Positions 43,159-52,183 of a stretch of 64,000 nucleotides of DNA are shown here, piece by piece. The notes beneath the pieces are model-generated. The model did not search any database and had not been told where the DNA came from. It saw nothing but the letters and a program-made list of their open reading frames with translations. Position 1 is the first letter of the stretch; every line of letters begins with the position of its first letter. The DNA lies in the NCBI RefSeq assembly GCF_001187435.1, contig NZ_LFXA01000009.1, positions 716,922 to 780,921 on the forward strand, given 5' to 3'. The translations under genes were made by a program, and so were the position numbers. This DNA comes from Streptomyces caatingaensis. Its GTDB lineage: Bacteria > Actinomycetota > Actinomycetes > Streptomycetales > Streptomycetaceae.

Positions 43159-43545
43159 ATGCGGCATCGTATCGATCGCCTGCTCGCCCGGGTGAGGAAA
43201 CTCCTCAGGCGGGGGAGCGAACCGACCTACGAAGCTCCTGCTCTTCACCAACCCGCCCCTCCCATCGGGTACGCCACCCCGACCACCTACATCACCTTTA
43301 GTCCGCACGGGATCAACATAGCCTCGTGTACCACCTCTCGGTGCACCTGCCCGGAGGCCGAACACGACCCACCAACCGGGAAGTTGCCCGCTCCCGGAAC
43401 GTATGTGATCGACACTCGAAGCGGCGCCTTGGCCAGGTCATGGGTAACGAAGGCCCTCACCTCCAACTCCGGCCGCCACGCGGCGGACCGGAATGGGAGG
43501 CAAACTCCGGCGACGTACGGCCGGCCACTGACGGGGAACGCCTGA
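43159..43545 (+). CDS. conserved small hypothetical protein
   Basis: The protein is 128 aa from ATG 43159 (GGAG upstream). The N-terminus is basic (RHRIDRLLARVRKLLRRG), then Pro-rich, then YITFSPHGINIASCTTSRCTCPEAEH with a possible Cys cluster. It pairs with the next gene and a divergent GntR regulator, an arrangement I recall as recurrent in Streptomyces. Function is unknown. Confidence 0.65.
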   Translation: MRHRIDRLLARVRKLLRRGSEPTYEAPALHQPAPPIGYATPTTYITFSPHGINIASCTTSRCTCPEAEHDPPTGKLPAPGTYVIDTRSGALARSWVTKALTSNSGRHAADRNGRQTPATYGRPLTGNA

Positions 43546-43588
43546 GCGCCAAGGTCCAAGCCGCCAACTCAACCCACAGGTGGGGCGC

Positions 43589-43783
43589 ATGAGACCCGTG
43601 CCCGAGACGGTGAAGCCAGTCACCTTCGCCATGCAGTGCACCCGATGCGACGCCGCTTCGGTCCCCCACATCGACTTCACGATCGTCCATACGTGGGCGG
43701 TCCAACACGCCGTCCACAACCCGGAACACGCGGCCTACCGCGAGATCATCCACCGGCATTGGCGAACAGCGCCGGCGGACTGA
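43589..43783 (+). CDS. DUF7848-like small protein
   Basis: The product is 64 aa from ATG 43589, with AGGTGGGG just before. It has MQCTRCDAAS, a CxxC pair, then WAVQHAVHNPEHAAYREIIHRHWR. This pattern (CxxC, then W..H...NP.H..Y.E....WR) fits the small DUF7848 family of Streptomyces. It is likely a zinc-binding protein, role unknown. A strong terminator follows. Confidence 0.65.
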   Translation: MRPVPETVKPVTFAMQCTRCDAASVPHIDFTIVHTWAVQHAVHNPEHAAYREIIHRHWRTAPAD

Positions 43784-43806
43784 CCGGCGTCATTGGGACA
43801 GTCCCG

Positions 43807-43850
43807 TATGTCGGCCCTCCCGCAGAACAGTCTGCGGGAGGGCCGACATA
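43807..43850. terminator. 20-bp perfect stem-loop terminator
   Basis: Bases 43807-43826 pair perfectly with 43831-43850 around the loop acag, 24 bp after the DUF7848-like stop. Confidence 0.85.
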
Positions 43851-44255
43851 TAGCGTCGTGCCACGCGTCCGGGAACACGCCACGGGCGATCTGCCGATGA
43901 GCAGGTCGCCCGCTGGCCGAGTATGGCCGTGACCCCTTGAGTAATCCCCTGGACCGCGGAAACGGAGCACCGACGCCATGCCTGCGCCGGACGTTACGGC
44001 GCGATAGAGCGAGCACAGCCGGAGTCTAAAGTTGCTGGTCAGATACGGTGACGGGATGAACGAGAGCCTGCCTGCCGAATCCAGGACGGCTGCCTGCTGT
44101 GGCTGGAATTGAGTTCGTGGAACGACCTCGAAGCGACACTGGCCGCTGTGCGTCACTGGCTGCAGACGCGCTCTCGATTCCGAACGACCAGTGCCCAAAC
44201 AGGCTCCGCGACACCGCCGACATCACGAGTACAAGCTCAGTAACCACCCGAATCC
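43851..44255. other. gene-poor stretch
   Basis: No reading frame has Streptomyces codon bias and a start signal together. It is less GC-rich than flanking genes and looks like decayed DNA between the small-gene pair and the relic at 44256. Confidence 0.5.
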
Positions 44256-44517
44256 CTATCTGAACTGAGGATTCCTGCTGATCAGCCGCGAGGCTGCGGC
44301 CCCAAGTGCTTCGCGCAGCTCGGCGGCATCGGTGAGGACACTCCACCGGTTGCCGTGTGGGTCGGAAGACCCAGACTCGGTCGCCCAGATACCGGCCCGG
44401 CGGGGGCACGAAGAGTTCAGCTCCCTTGGGGCGTACGGAGACCAGGGGTTGCGCGGGGAGCTGCTTCGTCGTGCCCAGGGGGAGCAGCCACCACATGGCG
44501 TGCTCCATGCCGCTCAT
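44256..44517 (-). pseudogene. frameshifted relic of a small conserved protein
   Basis: On the minus strand, MWWLLPLGTTKQLPAQPLVS continues to AELFVPPP, then the frame is lost. In the next frame AGIWATESGSSDPHGNRWSV and LTDAAELREALGAAASRLIS follow to a TAG at 44256-44258. The two pieces join naturally if one G is removed near 44393-44402. The upstream start region is also weak, so the 5' end may be missing. Family not recognised by name. Confidence 0.6.
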
Positions 44518-44853
44518 CAAGTAGGGGCCGATGTGTCGATGATGCTCCCTGAGGATGGGTGATGGCGGCAGTGAAGAGGGTGAAGTCGAGCTGCGACGGT
44601 CAGGGGGTGGTTTGGCCTTCGGCCCACTGGACCAGTGCGGCTCGCTGGTTGGGCGCGGCCTTGCAGAGCCAGCGCGTCAACGCGGATGGCGCCGACGGCA
44701 GCGGGGCTGCGCCAGCGTTCGTTGCCGTTGCTGCCAGCTACTGCCATCCTCCCAAGCGAAGACCCCGCCAGGACGCACCCGACGGGGCCTCAGGTTTGCC
44801 AGTCGAATTCAATGACCGAAACTCATTCGGCCTTATTCAGAGCTGCCAATACC
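44518..44853. other. gene-poor stretch
   Basis: No supported gene. A minus-strand frame ending near 44600 (RWLCKAAPNQRAALVQWAEG) could be the C-terminal scrap of a lost protein, but there is no start or domain. The sequence has mixed composition. Confidence 0.4.
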
Positions 44854-45141
44854 TCAGGACGTCGCTTCATCACCGATGGCGCGAAGCACCTCGGACAGCC
44901 AAACGAACCCATGCCCCACAACACGATCAGGATCGGAGAGCATATCTTCCAGGTGCCCCCATGACTCAGAAAGCATGCCGATCGTGAGATCTCGCGGCTC
45001 ATTGTAGGCATCGTAAGCCTGATCTCGAGGCACGGACCAGAATGCCTCTCTACCGATTTCCAACATCTGCTCACCAGCATGGATCCGCTCCATGAGCAAG
45101 TCGAAGACACCCTTGAGCTTGTCTACTGGAATCTCGACCAT
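44854..45141 (-). CDS. putative immunity protein for the adjacent toxin
   Basis: The protein is 95 aa; ATG 45141 overlaps the toxin stop as TGATG, with GGGAG about 10 bases upstream. It is an acidic all-alpha protein (VFDLLMERIHAGEQMLEIGR, LTIGMLSESWGHLEDMLSD), as expected for an inhibitor. I do not recognise a named Imm family. Translational coupling directly behind the toxin tip is the standard position for immunity genes. Confidence 0.75.
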   Translation of the reverse strand: MVEIPVDKLKGVFDLLMERIHAGEQMLEIGREAFWSVPRDQAYDAYNEPRDLTIGMLSESWGHLEDMLSDPDRVVGHGFVWLSEVLRAIGDEATS

Positions 45142-48100
45142 CAGCAAGCGCTCCCTGTAATTTTCGCGATGTTGTCGTGGAAGGTTTGTATTTCCTTCCT
45201 GAGATGCCTGGCGCGTCCCTCAATTATTCGCTTCCGTACCTCTTCATTCGGAGCATTCTTGAGGTACCCCTTGTTGTCGTAGGCATCCGGGTTTGCTAGA
45301 TAATCCCGGAGTTTCGCCTCGTGCTCCTCGATCAGCTGCCGATACGAACCGATGGACTTCAGCTGCTCAGGAGTCAGATCACCGTTGCTGTTGTGAACGA
45401 GTACCGGCGTTCCCCCTGCTAGCACATAGTACGTGTGGAGGTCGTCCACAGTGAGGTTGTATGTGCGTGCGTGCTGGTCGTAGGCGCGGTTGGCCTGGAC
45501 TCGGGCGGTGGTTCCGTCGCTGGTGCGGAGGGTGGTGCCGGGGGTGAGTTCGCGGGCGGGGAGCCAGCGGTGTTCGTCCGGTGCCCAGAAGGGGTGTTCG
45601 TAGGTGGCGGTGAGTCTCTTCGGGCCGTTGACGGTCGTGATCGTCAGTTCGTTGAAGTGCTTGTCGCTGTCGGTGACGATCGCGCGGGTGACCTGTCGGG
45701 CTGCTGACCGGCCAGTGACCGGGTCGCTTGCGAGGACCTGGTCGCCTGCCTTGATGTCCTCGATGTTGCGGGTGGAGCGGTCACCCATGAGGACCTTGGT
45801 GCCAGCCAGGAAACAGTTGTTGCAGCCGGGGTCAGGGCGGCGGCGTTGTGACCTGCCTGCGGCCTTCTCTGCTTCCTTTTCAACTTCCTTCCTGCCCCAC
45901 TTGCCGTAGACCCACTTCCCGCCCTTGGCGGCCCACTTCGCGCCCTTTCCGCCCGGGCCCGGGATGAATTCCAGGCAGCCGAGGTAATCGTCTCCGGAGA
46001 CGCACTGGTCCCAGCCCTTCAGGGGCGTGACCTCAGCGACGACCCCCATGAAGCCCGTCCAGCAGCTGGGTCGCCACTTGGAGCACTTCTTCTCCTGGCC
46101 GGCCGCTTGTTCCTCGATGTTTTTGAAGTCGAGAAGTTTCTTGACGATTTCTGATGTTGCGCCGGCGATCTGGCCTTGGGCCTCTTTCATGGCCTTTTCC
46201 GCGGCCTTCAGATCGCGGACACGGATCTTGATCTTCGCGACAGCGTCCTTGGCCGCGGCGGCGTCCTGGCCAGCCTTGTCGGCGGAGATGCGTGCATCTG
46301 CTGCGGCGGCGTAGGCCGTGTCGGCGGACTGGTGTGCCCATTGGGCCGATGCGCTGGCCCGGGCAGCGGAGATTTCCGCGGCCTCGGCGTCGCGTGCCGC
46401 TGCTTGTGCCGCTTCGGTGGCGGCTCGTGCGGACTTCGCGGCCTGCTCGGCCGAGGCTTGGGCCGACTTGGCGTACTGGGCTGCCTGGCCCGCGAACTTG
46501 CTGGCCTGGCCCGCGTATTCCTTGGCCTGCTTGGCGGCGGCGTTCGCTTCCTTGTCGGCCTTCGCGGCCCTGGCTGCGACGACCGAGGCGAGGGCTGCGT
46601 TCTGCTGGGCGAGGGACGCGGTCCGCGCGGCGCCCGCGATGAGCTGCTGCACGGTCGCGACGTGGGTAGCCGTCAGGTTGTCCAGGCGAGCTGCGGAGTA
46701 CTGGCCGGTCTCGATGAACTGGTGCAGGAGTTCCGGCGGGCTCTCCATCGCGACCTTGGCAGCCGCCTTGACCTCCGGGCCGCCGGTGTGGATGAGCTGG
46801 GCCGCACGGGTGCGCTCGTCGGCCTCCCGGGCGATGTGCTGCGTGCGGTTGAGGAATTCGCGGAGCTTGCCGGCGGAGCTGTCCAGCAGGGCGTCCTGGC
46901 CGGCCTTCTTGAGCTCCGGGCCCGCGGTGTGCACGATCTGGGCCACGCGCAGGCGGTAGTCGCCCAGCGCAGCCTCGTGCTGACCAGTGCGCAGGAACTC
47001 GGCTATCTGCTTCGCGTCGCCCTTCAGGGCTTCCTTGGCCGCCTTGCGGACCGATTCCAGTCCGCTGTCCTCGGCGAGGCGCTGGACGTCGGCGCGTTCG
47101 TCCTCCTGCAGGGCCTCCTGCCGACCGGTCCGCAGGTACTCGACCACCTGGTCGTCGGAGCCCGCGAGGGCGAGCTTGGCGGCGGCCTGGCTCCAGGGGC
47201 CTGCGGTCTTCAGCGACCGCATGGCGACCTTGCGGCCCTTGGCAGCGGCCTCCTTGACATCGACACCGGGCTTGGCGGCTTCGGCGGCGAGGCGGTCGGC
47301 TTCCTCGTCGAGTTCCTTGCGCTCCTTGTCGGCGCGGTCGGCTTCGGCCTGGCGCCGCTCTTGCTCGATCCGCAGGGTCCGGGCCTGCTCGACCCTGGCG
47401 GCCGTGCGGGCCCTGAGTTCCTCGGCCTCGACCTTGCGGGCGACGCCCTGCACCTTGTTCGCGGTCTTCACCGCGTCGAGCGCGGCGTTGGCCGCCTTCT
47501 TCGCCTCCATGGCGTGGACGGCCGACTGCTTGGCCGCACTGGACGCCTGCCCCGCATGCTTGGCGGCTTCCTCCGCGGCTTTGCCGGCGTTGCGGGCATG
47601 CGTGGCCGCTGAGTCCGCGGCCTTCGCCGCCTCGTCCGCGGCGGCCGCCGACTCACGCGCCAGAGCCTGCGACTGCTGGGCGGCCCGAGCGGAGTCATCC
47701 GCGCGGGCGCGGGCCGTCGCGGCCCACTGCCTGGCACGGGCCGCCTCCGCGTCGGCCACCCCGGCAAGGCCACCGGCCCTGTCGGCCTCACTCGCCGCCA
47801 CCTGCGCATTGGCGCTGGCACTCGCGGCCGCGCCCGCGGCCTTCTCTGCGGCCTTCGAAGCGGCACCCACCTGCTTGGCGGCGTCCCTGGCCAGCTCGGC
47901 AGCCTCCGCGGCCGCGTAGGCGTCCTTGGCGGCCTTACGGGCATCGCCCGCCCGGCCCGCGTCCTTCGCCGCGTTCGCAGCCGCGTTACGCGCCCGGGCC
48001 GCAGCCTCGGCGGCACCAGCAGCAGCAGCGGCGGCGTTCGCGGCAGCCGTGGAGGCCATCCGCGCCGCGTAGTTGGCCGCCTGCGCCGCGCCTATCGCCT

Positions 48101-49079
48101 CCTGCGCCGCGTTGGCGGCACCCTGCGCGGCGGCCGCGGCCTGCTGGGCCGACCGCGCCGCACGGGCCGTGTCCTGACCCGCCGCCTTGGTCTCCTCCGC
48201 AGCCTTCTGGGCCTGCTTCTTGGCCAGATCGGACGCCTTCACGGCCCGGTCGGAAGCCCGCGCCGCCGCCTCGGTCTGGCTTTTGGCCACCTGGCCCGCG
48301 TCCTTCGCCCGCTGCGCGAGCTGGGCGACAGTGGCCCGTTCCTGGTCGCGCATGCGGGCGACATGCTGACCCACGGCAAGGAACTCGCGGACGTCGTCGG
48401 GGGACCCCTTCAGCGCGAGCTGGGCGGCCTCCTTCGTAGCGGGACCACCGGTCCCGAGGATCTGGACGAGACGCAGCCGCTCGTCGGCCTCGCGCGCGAT
48501 GAACTGCTTCTCCTCCAGGAACTTGGCCATGTCATCGGCCGTTCCGAGGAGCGCTTTCTGGCCCGCCTCCTTCAGAGAAGGACCACCCTCGTTGATTGCC
48601 TGTGCGACCAGGATCCGCTGGTCGGCCTCGAACGGGGTCTGCCAACCCTCCTCGAGGAACTTCCGCATGTCCTCCTCGGAGCCCTTGACCAGGACCTCCT
48701 GAGCAGCCTCGCGCAACGTCGGCCCACCGAGACTGTAGATCCGGGCCGTTGCGACACGGTCGTCCCCAAGCTGCGCGAGCTCTTCCTCGCGGTAGAGGAA
48801 GCGGCGTACGTCCTCATCGGAACCTAGGAGCGCCGCCTCAGCCGCCGCCTTGACTCCCGGCCCGCCGTTCATCCACCGCTCGACCAAGTTGCCGCGATCC
48901 GTGTCCCACAGCACATCGGAGAGGTTGAACTTGTTGGTATCCAACTCCTCCGCCGCCCTGGCAGGAGCAGCGCCTAGCAACCCGACGAGGATAGCCAAGG
49001 GCAGCAAGGCCAGGCACAGCAGGCGTATGACGAACGCGGGCGCGCCCCTCATCCTCTTCAAGCAAGGTCTATATCTCAC
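45141..49079 (-). CDS. secreted polymorphic toxin: ALF repeats, coiled coil, Hint and toxin tip
   Basis: The protein is 1312 aa from GTG 49079 (GAAGG upstream). It has a Sec signal peptide to about residue 43. Several ALF repeats follow (GGPGVKAAAEAALLGSDEDV, GGPTLREAAQEVLVKGSEED). A very long Ala-rich coiled coil (about residues 230-600) is followed by further ALF repeats and a second coiled coil. The Hint domain runs from C1089 (CFLAGTKVLMGD) to HN at 1229-1230 (VLVHN) and would cleave itself. It releases an 82-residue tip (KLRDYLANPDAYDNKGYLKN, ... RHLRKEIQTFHDNIAKI) resembling toxin type 28 (Ntox28), a predicted nuclease. Confidence 0.9.
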   Translation of the reverse strand: MRYRPCLKRMRGAPAFVIRLLCLALLPLAILVGLLGAAPARAAEELDTNKFNLSDVLWDTDRGNLVERWMNGGPGVKAAAEAALLGSDEDVRRFLYREEELAQLGDDRVATARIYSLGGPTLREAAQEVLVKGSEEDMRKFLEEGWQTPFEADQRILVAQAINEGGPSLKEAGQKALLGTADDMAKFLEEKQFIAREADERLRLVQILGTGGPATKEAAQLALKGSPDDVREFLAVGQHVARMRDQERATVAQLAQRAKDAGQVAKSQTEAAARASDRAVKASDLAKKQAQKAAEETKAAGQDTARAARSAQQAAAAAQGAANAAQEAIGAAQAANYAARMASTAAANAAAAAAGAAEAAARARNAAANAAKDAGRAGDARKAAKDAYAAAEAAELARDAAKQVGAASKAAEKAAGAAASASANAQVAASEADRAGGLAGVADAEAARARQWAATARARADDSARAAQQSQALARESAAAADEAAKAADSAATHARNAGKAAEEAAKHAGQASSAAKQSAVHAMEAKKAANAALDAVKTANKVQGVARKVEAEELRARTAARVEQARTLRIEQERRQAEADRADKERKELDEEADRLAAEAAKPGVDVKEAAAKGRKVAMRSLKTAGPWSQAAAKLALAGSDDQVVEYLRTGRQEALQEDERADVQRLAEDSGLESVRKAAKEALKGDAKQIAEFLRTGQHEAALGDYRLRVAQIVHTAGPELKKAGQDALLDSSAGKLREFLNRTQHIAREADERTRAAQLIHTGGPEVKAAAKVAMESPPELLHQFIETGQYSAARLDNLTATHVATVQQLIAGAARTASLAQQNAALASVVAARAAKADKEANAAAKQAKEYAGQASKFAGQAAQYAKSAQASAEQAAKSARAATEAAQAAARDAEAAEISAARASASAQWAHQSADTAYAAAADARISADKAGQDAAAAKDAVAKIKIRVRDLKAAEKAMKEAQGQIAGATSEIVKKLLDFKNIEEQAAGQEKKCSKWRPSCWTGFMGVVAEVTPLKGWDQCVSGDDYLGCLEFIPGPGGKGAKWAAKGGKWVYGKWGRKEVEKEAEKAAGRSQRRRPDPGCNNCFLAGTKVLMGDRSTRNIEDIKAGDQVLASDPVTGRSAARQVTRAIVTDSDKHFNELTITTVNGPKRLTATYEHPFWAPDEHRWLPARELTPGTTLRTSDGTTARVQANRAYDQHARTYNLTVDDLHTYYVLAGGTPVLVHNSNGDLTPEQLKSIGSYRQLIEEHEAKLRDYLANPDAYDNKGYLKNAPNEEVRKRIIEGRARHLRKEIQTFHDNIAKITGSAC

Positions 49080-49387
49080 GAACTACCTTCATGAATTGGT
49101 GAAGTGACTGACGTGCAGTCAATTAGCGCCGGTGATCATAGCCGGAGGATTCTGAAGCACCGTATGGGACGGTCAGAACAGGCCAGTCCTTGCCGGAAGC
49201 GGAGCCGGGTGGTGCCTGGATGATGCAATGTCAAGTCGTTACCCAAAAGGTAGATGGATGAGACTGATGCGGCGTCAGGCATCTCATCGCACGGTCATGC
49301 CAGGGTGGTAGGTTCGATCGGTGCCGCTCTCCGACATCCGTGATGCGGCCCTTTTTTGTTCGCCAACCCCGTCGAAAGGAAAACTCG
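49080..49387. other. intergenic region between toxin and secreted protein genes
   Basis: This stretch of about 308 bp has no gene. It contains the divergent promoters, an imperfect hairpin around 49257-49288 (gatgaga against tctcatc) and, near its right end, a hairpin with a T tract (49331-49357). Confidence 0.5.
49331..49357 (+). terminator. hairpin with T tract ahead of 49388, possible attenuator
   Basis: ccgacatc pairs with gatgcgg (one bulged A) around cgt, followed by ccctttttt. A T tract of six is rare in this DNA. It lies 31 bp before the start of the secreted-protein gene, so it could be a leader attenuator or the end of a short upstream RNA. Confidence 0.4.
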
Positions 49388-49903
49388 ATGAGGTCCACCC
49401 TGCGCGGGACGCTCGTTGCTGCCGTAGCTGGAGCCGTTTCCGCCGCCCTGGCCATAGGGTCTACGACTAGCGCGGCCGCTCCCTCGGTCAACCCGGCTGA
49501 CGACCCGTCGCTGTCCTACGCGGTCGAGGGCTTCGAGTACCCCAACGCGGCGAAGATTCTCAAGGAGCGTGGTATCGCCCTCCGAAAGGGCGACGGTCAC
49601 ATCCTCCTGTCCGACTGCGCTGCAACCCAGGACATCGTCGTCAATACCAACAACCTCGACAACGTCGACCGCGGGAAGTACTGCTTCAAAGTCACGGGGA
49701 CCGGCAAGACCGGCGAACTCACCCTGGAAATACCCAAGGTCATCTCCATCACCGCCGGAAATTACCTCGTCCAGGCCAGCCTCACCACCGACGGCCGCAC
49801 CACCGAGGTTGGACTGTCGAAGTACGACACCAAGGTGGTCGGCCAGGGCGTAAACCCGACCGGCAGCCCCGCTGTTCTGGTCAAGCTCCGTGTCAAGGGC
49901 TGA
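49388..49903 (+). CDS. small secreted protein
   Basis: The protein is 171 aa. ATG 49388 was chosen for AAAGGAAA upstream; the frame starts earlier at 49340 without a site. The Sec signal (RSTLRGTLVAAVAGAVSAALA...SAAA) is followed by a beta-rich domain (ILKERGIALRKGDGHILLSDC, YCFKVTGTGKTGELTLEIPK) with two Cys likely bridged. No enzyme motif. It is followed after 54 bp by the trypsin-fold protein on the same strand, so they may be co-expressed. Confidence 0.8.
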   Translation: MRSTLRGTLVAAVAGAVSAALAIGSTTSAAAPSVNPADDPSLSYAVEGFEYPNAAKILKERGIALRKGDGHILLSDCAATQDIVVNTNNLDNVDRGKYCFKVTGTGKTGELTLEIPKVISITAGNYLVQASLTTDGRTTEVGLSKYDTKVVGQGVNPTGSPAVLVKLRVKG

Positions 49904-49957
49904 CCTCGCCACTGCGCGACTCACCACACCACTAATAATTCGCTGAGGATCAAACGA

Positions 49958-51565
49958 ATGCCTGGCATACGTCCACGCGCCGCGTGGATCACCGGACTTG
50001 CCCTATCCGCCGTCACAGCAGGCCTGCTGACCGCCGCTCCCGCGAACGCGGTGGTCGGTGAGCCGGCCAAGGACGACGCATTCGCGTTCACGGCCAAGCT
50101 CGACATCGGAGGCGAGCGCAGTTGCTCGGCCGCGCTGGTGGGGGAGCAGTGGCTGGTCACCGCCGCCAGCTGCTTCGCCGACGATCCGGCGCGGAGCCTG
50201 ACTGTGCGGGCCGGTACGCCGAAGGTTCGGACGATCGCCACCGTTGGTCGCACCGACCTCACCCGTGGTGGCGGCAGCGTGGTGGAGGTCGTCGAACTCG
50301 TCCCGCGTACCGACCGCGACCTGGTCATGGCCCGACTGGCCACGCCGGTCACGGGGGTCACCCCCATCGGGCTCGGGGCCAACGCCGTACTGCCGGGCGA
50401 GGACCTCTGGGTCGCCGGCTACGGACGAACCCGCGACGAATGGGTCCCCGACCGGCTCCACCACGCGCGATTCACCGTGGACGGGGTGAAGAGCACCTCA
50501 ATCAGCCTGTCCGGCAAGTCGCCCGACGCCGCTGTCTGCCAGGGCGACACCGGCGGCCCAGCCTTCCGGGAGATCGGCGGCCGCTACGAGCTGGCAGGCA
50601 TCAACAGCATGTCCGGGCAGGGCGGTTGCTTCGGAACCGATGAATCGGTGACCAGCCGGGCCGCGGCGAACACCCGGGTCGACGACATCACCGGATGGAT
50701 CCACTCCGTCGCCTACCGGGATGTCCTGAAGCAGGCCAACTGGAAGAACGTGGCTCACTTGGCCTCCGGCCGCTTCACCAACGCCGCCGGGGCGGCGGCC
50801 AAGCGTCGCATGGACCTGTTCGTGATCTGGAAGGACGGCTCGGCCAGCATCTTCCCGGGATCCGACAGCACCGACCCCAAGACACCGTTCTCGGCCGAGC
50901 ACAAGGTGGCCAAGGCCGGCAGCGACTGGAAGTACGCCAGCGTCATCGCGGCGGGCAACTTCGCCGGCAGCGGCACGGACGGACTCTTCGTGCGCTGGAA
51001 GGACGCCGAGGTGACCGAGTACGGACACCTCGACCTGAAGGGCGCCCACAACGAGACGACGCTGAAGAAGAAGCGCCAGCTGGACCCCAAGAACTTCTGG
51101 AACAACGCCCGGCTGATCACCGTCGGCCGCTACGGCGGCAACAGCCTGCGCGACGACGTGCTGGTGCTCTGGGAAAACGGATCCACCTCGCTGTACACCG
51201 ATGTCCACAGCAAGGGGCTGAACGGCTACTCCCAACTGTCCGCCGCGGCCAATTCCTGGAAGAACGCCACCCAGATCAGCGCCGGGGAATTCAACGGCAA
51301 GAAGACCTCCGACCTGCTCATCCAGTGGAAGGACGGGGAGACCAGCGTCTTCCCGGGCGTCGACGCCAAGGGCTACCACGGCCGCACCAAGATCCACGAC
51401 GCCGGTTCCGCCTGGAAGAACGCCCACATTCTCACCACCGGGGCCTTCACCCACAACGACGACCGCGTCAACGACATCCTGATCAGCTGGAACAATGGCA
51501 ACCTCGGCCTGTACTCCGATGTCGACGGAAACGGGACCCACGGAGGCATCGAGCTCCTCAAGTGA
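49958..51565 (+). CDS. secreted trypsin-fold pseudoprotease with FG-GAP-like repeats
   Basis: The protein is 535 aa with a Sec signal peptide to about residue 31. Residues 32-250 have the S1 fold. The His-57 position is Ser (S71 in LVTAASCF, where LVTAAHCF is usual), and the nucleophile is Thr (T198 in CQGDTGGPA, usually GDSGGP). The Asp-102 position is kept (D121 in DRDLVMARL). So the usual triad is broken at two positions. The C-terminal half carries four to five repeats of about 55 residues (LFVIWKDGSASIFPGSD, LLIQWKDGETSVFPGVD), like FG-GAP/VCBS propeller blades. It is likely a binding protein or atypical protease. Confidence 0.88.
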   Translation: MPGIRPRAAWITGLALSAVTAGLLTAAPANAVVGEPAKDDAFAFTAKLDIGGERSCSAALVGEQWLVTAASCFADDPARSLTVRAGTPKVRTIATVGRTDLTRGGGSVVEVVELVPRTDRDLVMARLATPVTGVTPIGLGANAVLPGEDLWVAGYGRTRDEWVPDRLHHARFTVDGVKSTSISLSGKSPDAAVCQGDTGGPAFREIGGRYELAGINSMSGQGGCFGTDESVTSRAAANTRVDDITGWIHSVAYRDVLKQANWKNVAHLASGRFTNAAGAAAKRRMDLFVIWKDGSASIFPGSDSTDPKTPFSAEHKVAKAGSDWKYASVIAAGNFAGSGTDGLFVRWKDAEVTEYGHLDLKGAHNETTLKKKRQLDPKNFWNNARLITVGRYGGNSLRDDVLVLWENGSTSLYTDVHSKGLNGYSQLSAAANSWKNATQISAGEFNGKKTSDLLIQWKDGETSVFPGVDAKGYHGRTKIHDAGSAWKNAHILTTGAFTHNDDRVNDILISWNNGNLGLYSDVDGNGTHGGIELLK

Positions 51566-51697
51566 CCACGAGCAGCTGAGGAGAGTCGCATTCTGCTTCT
51601 GCGCACCAAGCAAGTGACCCGTTCGGGAACGTGCTGAGTCCTGCACGCCTGGGCAGGGGGCGCCGCGGCCGTCACGACTTCACCTGCGAACGGGTCG

Positions 51698-51730
51698 GTG
51701 CCCGTACCGCTTGCGGCGCGGTACGGGCAC
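51698..51730. terminator. 13-bp stem-loop terminator
   Basis: Bases 51698-51710 pair with 51718-51730 (loop of 7). It lies between the convergent genes ending at 51565 and 51746. Confidence 0.75.
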
Positions 51731-51745
51731 CTACCCGTGCTGGCG

Positions 51746-52051
51746 CTATGGCCGGACGGGCGTACTGCCGACCTCGGCGTGGGTGAGGGTGCTGCCGTCG
51801 CTCTCGGCGCGGGCGAGTTCGATGAGGTGGAGGTCGGCGGCGTCCTCCAGGGCCGCGCGGGCCTCGGGGTCGTCGCCGGCGGTGTCCACGACGGCCTGCC
51901 GCCACCAGTCGTTCAGCAGGAGGCCGAGGGCGCCGGGGCTGTCGACGCCGCGCACGTCGTCCCAGAAGCGTCTGTGCCATCTCTCGTCCAGGGCATCGGC
52001 GATGCCGCCGATGGTGCGGGGGATGTCCGGCAACTCGGTGGAGAGGTTCAT
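51746..52051 (-). CDS. conserved small hypothetical protein downstream of kgd
   Basis: The protein is 101 aa from ATG 52051 (CAGGAGA upstream; the longer frame has no site). It is acidic and helical (IGGIADALDERWHRRFWDDV, LGLLLNDWWRQAVVDTAG, DLHLIELARAESDGS). I recall a similar small protein beside kgd in other Streptomyces. Function is unknown. Confidence 0.72.
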   Translation of the reverse strand: MNLSTELPDIPRTIGGIADALDERWHRRFWDDVRGVDSPGALGLLLNDWWRQAVVDTAGDDPEARAALEDAADLHLIELARAESDGSTLTHAEVGSTPVRP

Positions 52052-52104
52052 GGCGGTCTCCTGGGGAAGGGACATGCTCGCGTTCAGAGAGTAGGGCATG
52101 GGAA

Positions 52105-52156
52105 ACGGCCCGGGGCCCGTACCGCTCGCAAAGCGAGGGTACGGGCCCCGGGCCGT
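52105..52156. terminator. 24-bp stem-loop terminator after kgd
   Basis: Bases 52105-52129 pair with 52133-52156 with one bulged G and an AAA loop. It lies 28 bp beyond the kgd stop at 52184 and ends the kgd transcript. Confidence 0.85.
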
Positions 52157-52183
52157 TCGGCCGACGGATCAAGGAGATCCGGA

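Noticed and set aside
49340..49387. Upstream extension of the secreted protein
   Set aside because: It runs through the T tract and lacks a ribosome site; ATG 49388 has AAAGGAAA and begins the signal peptide.
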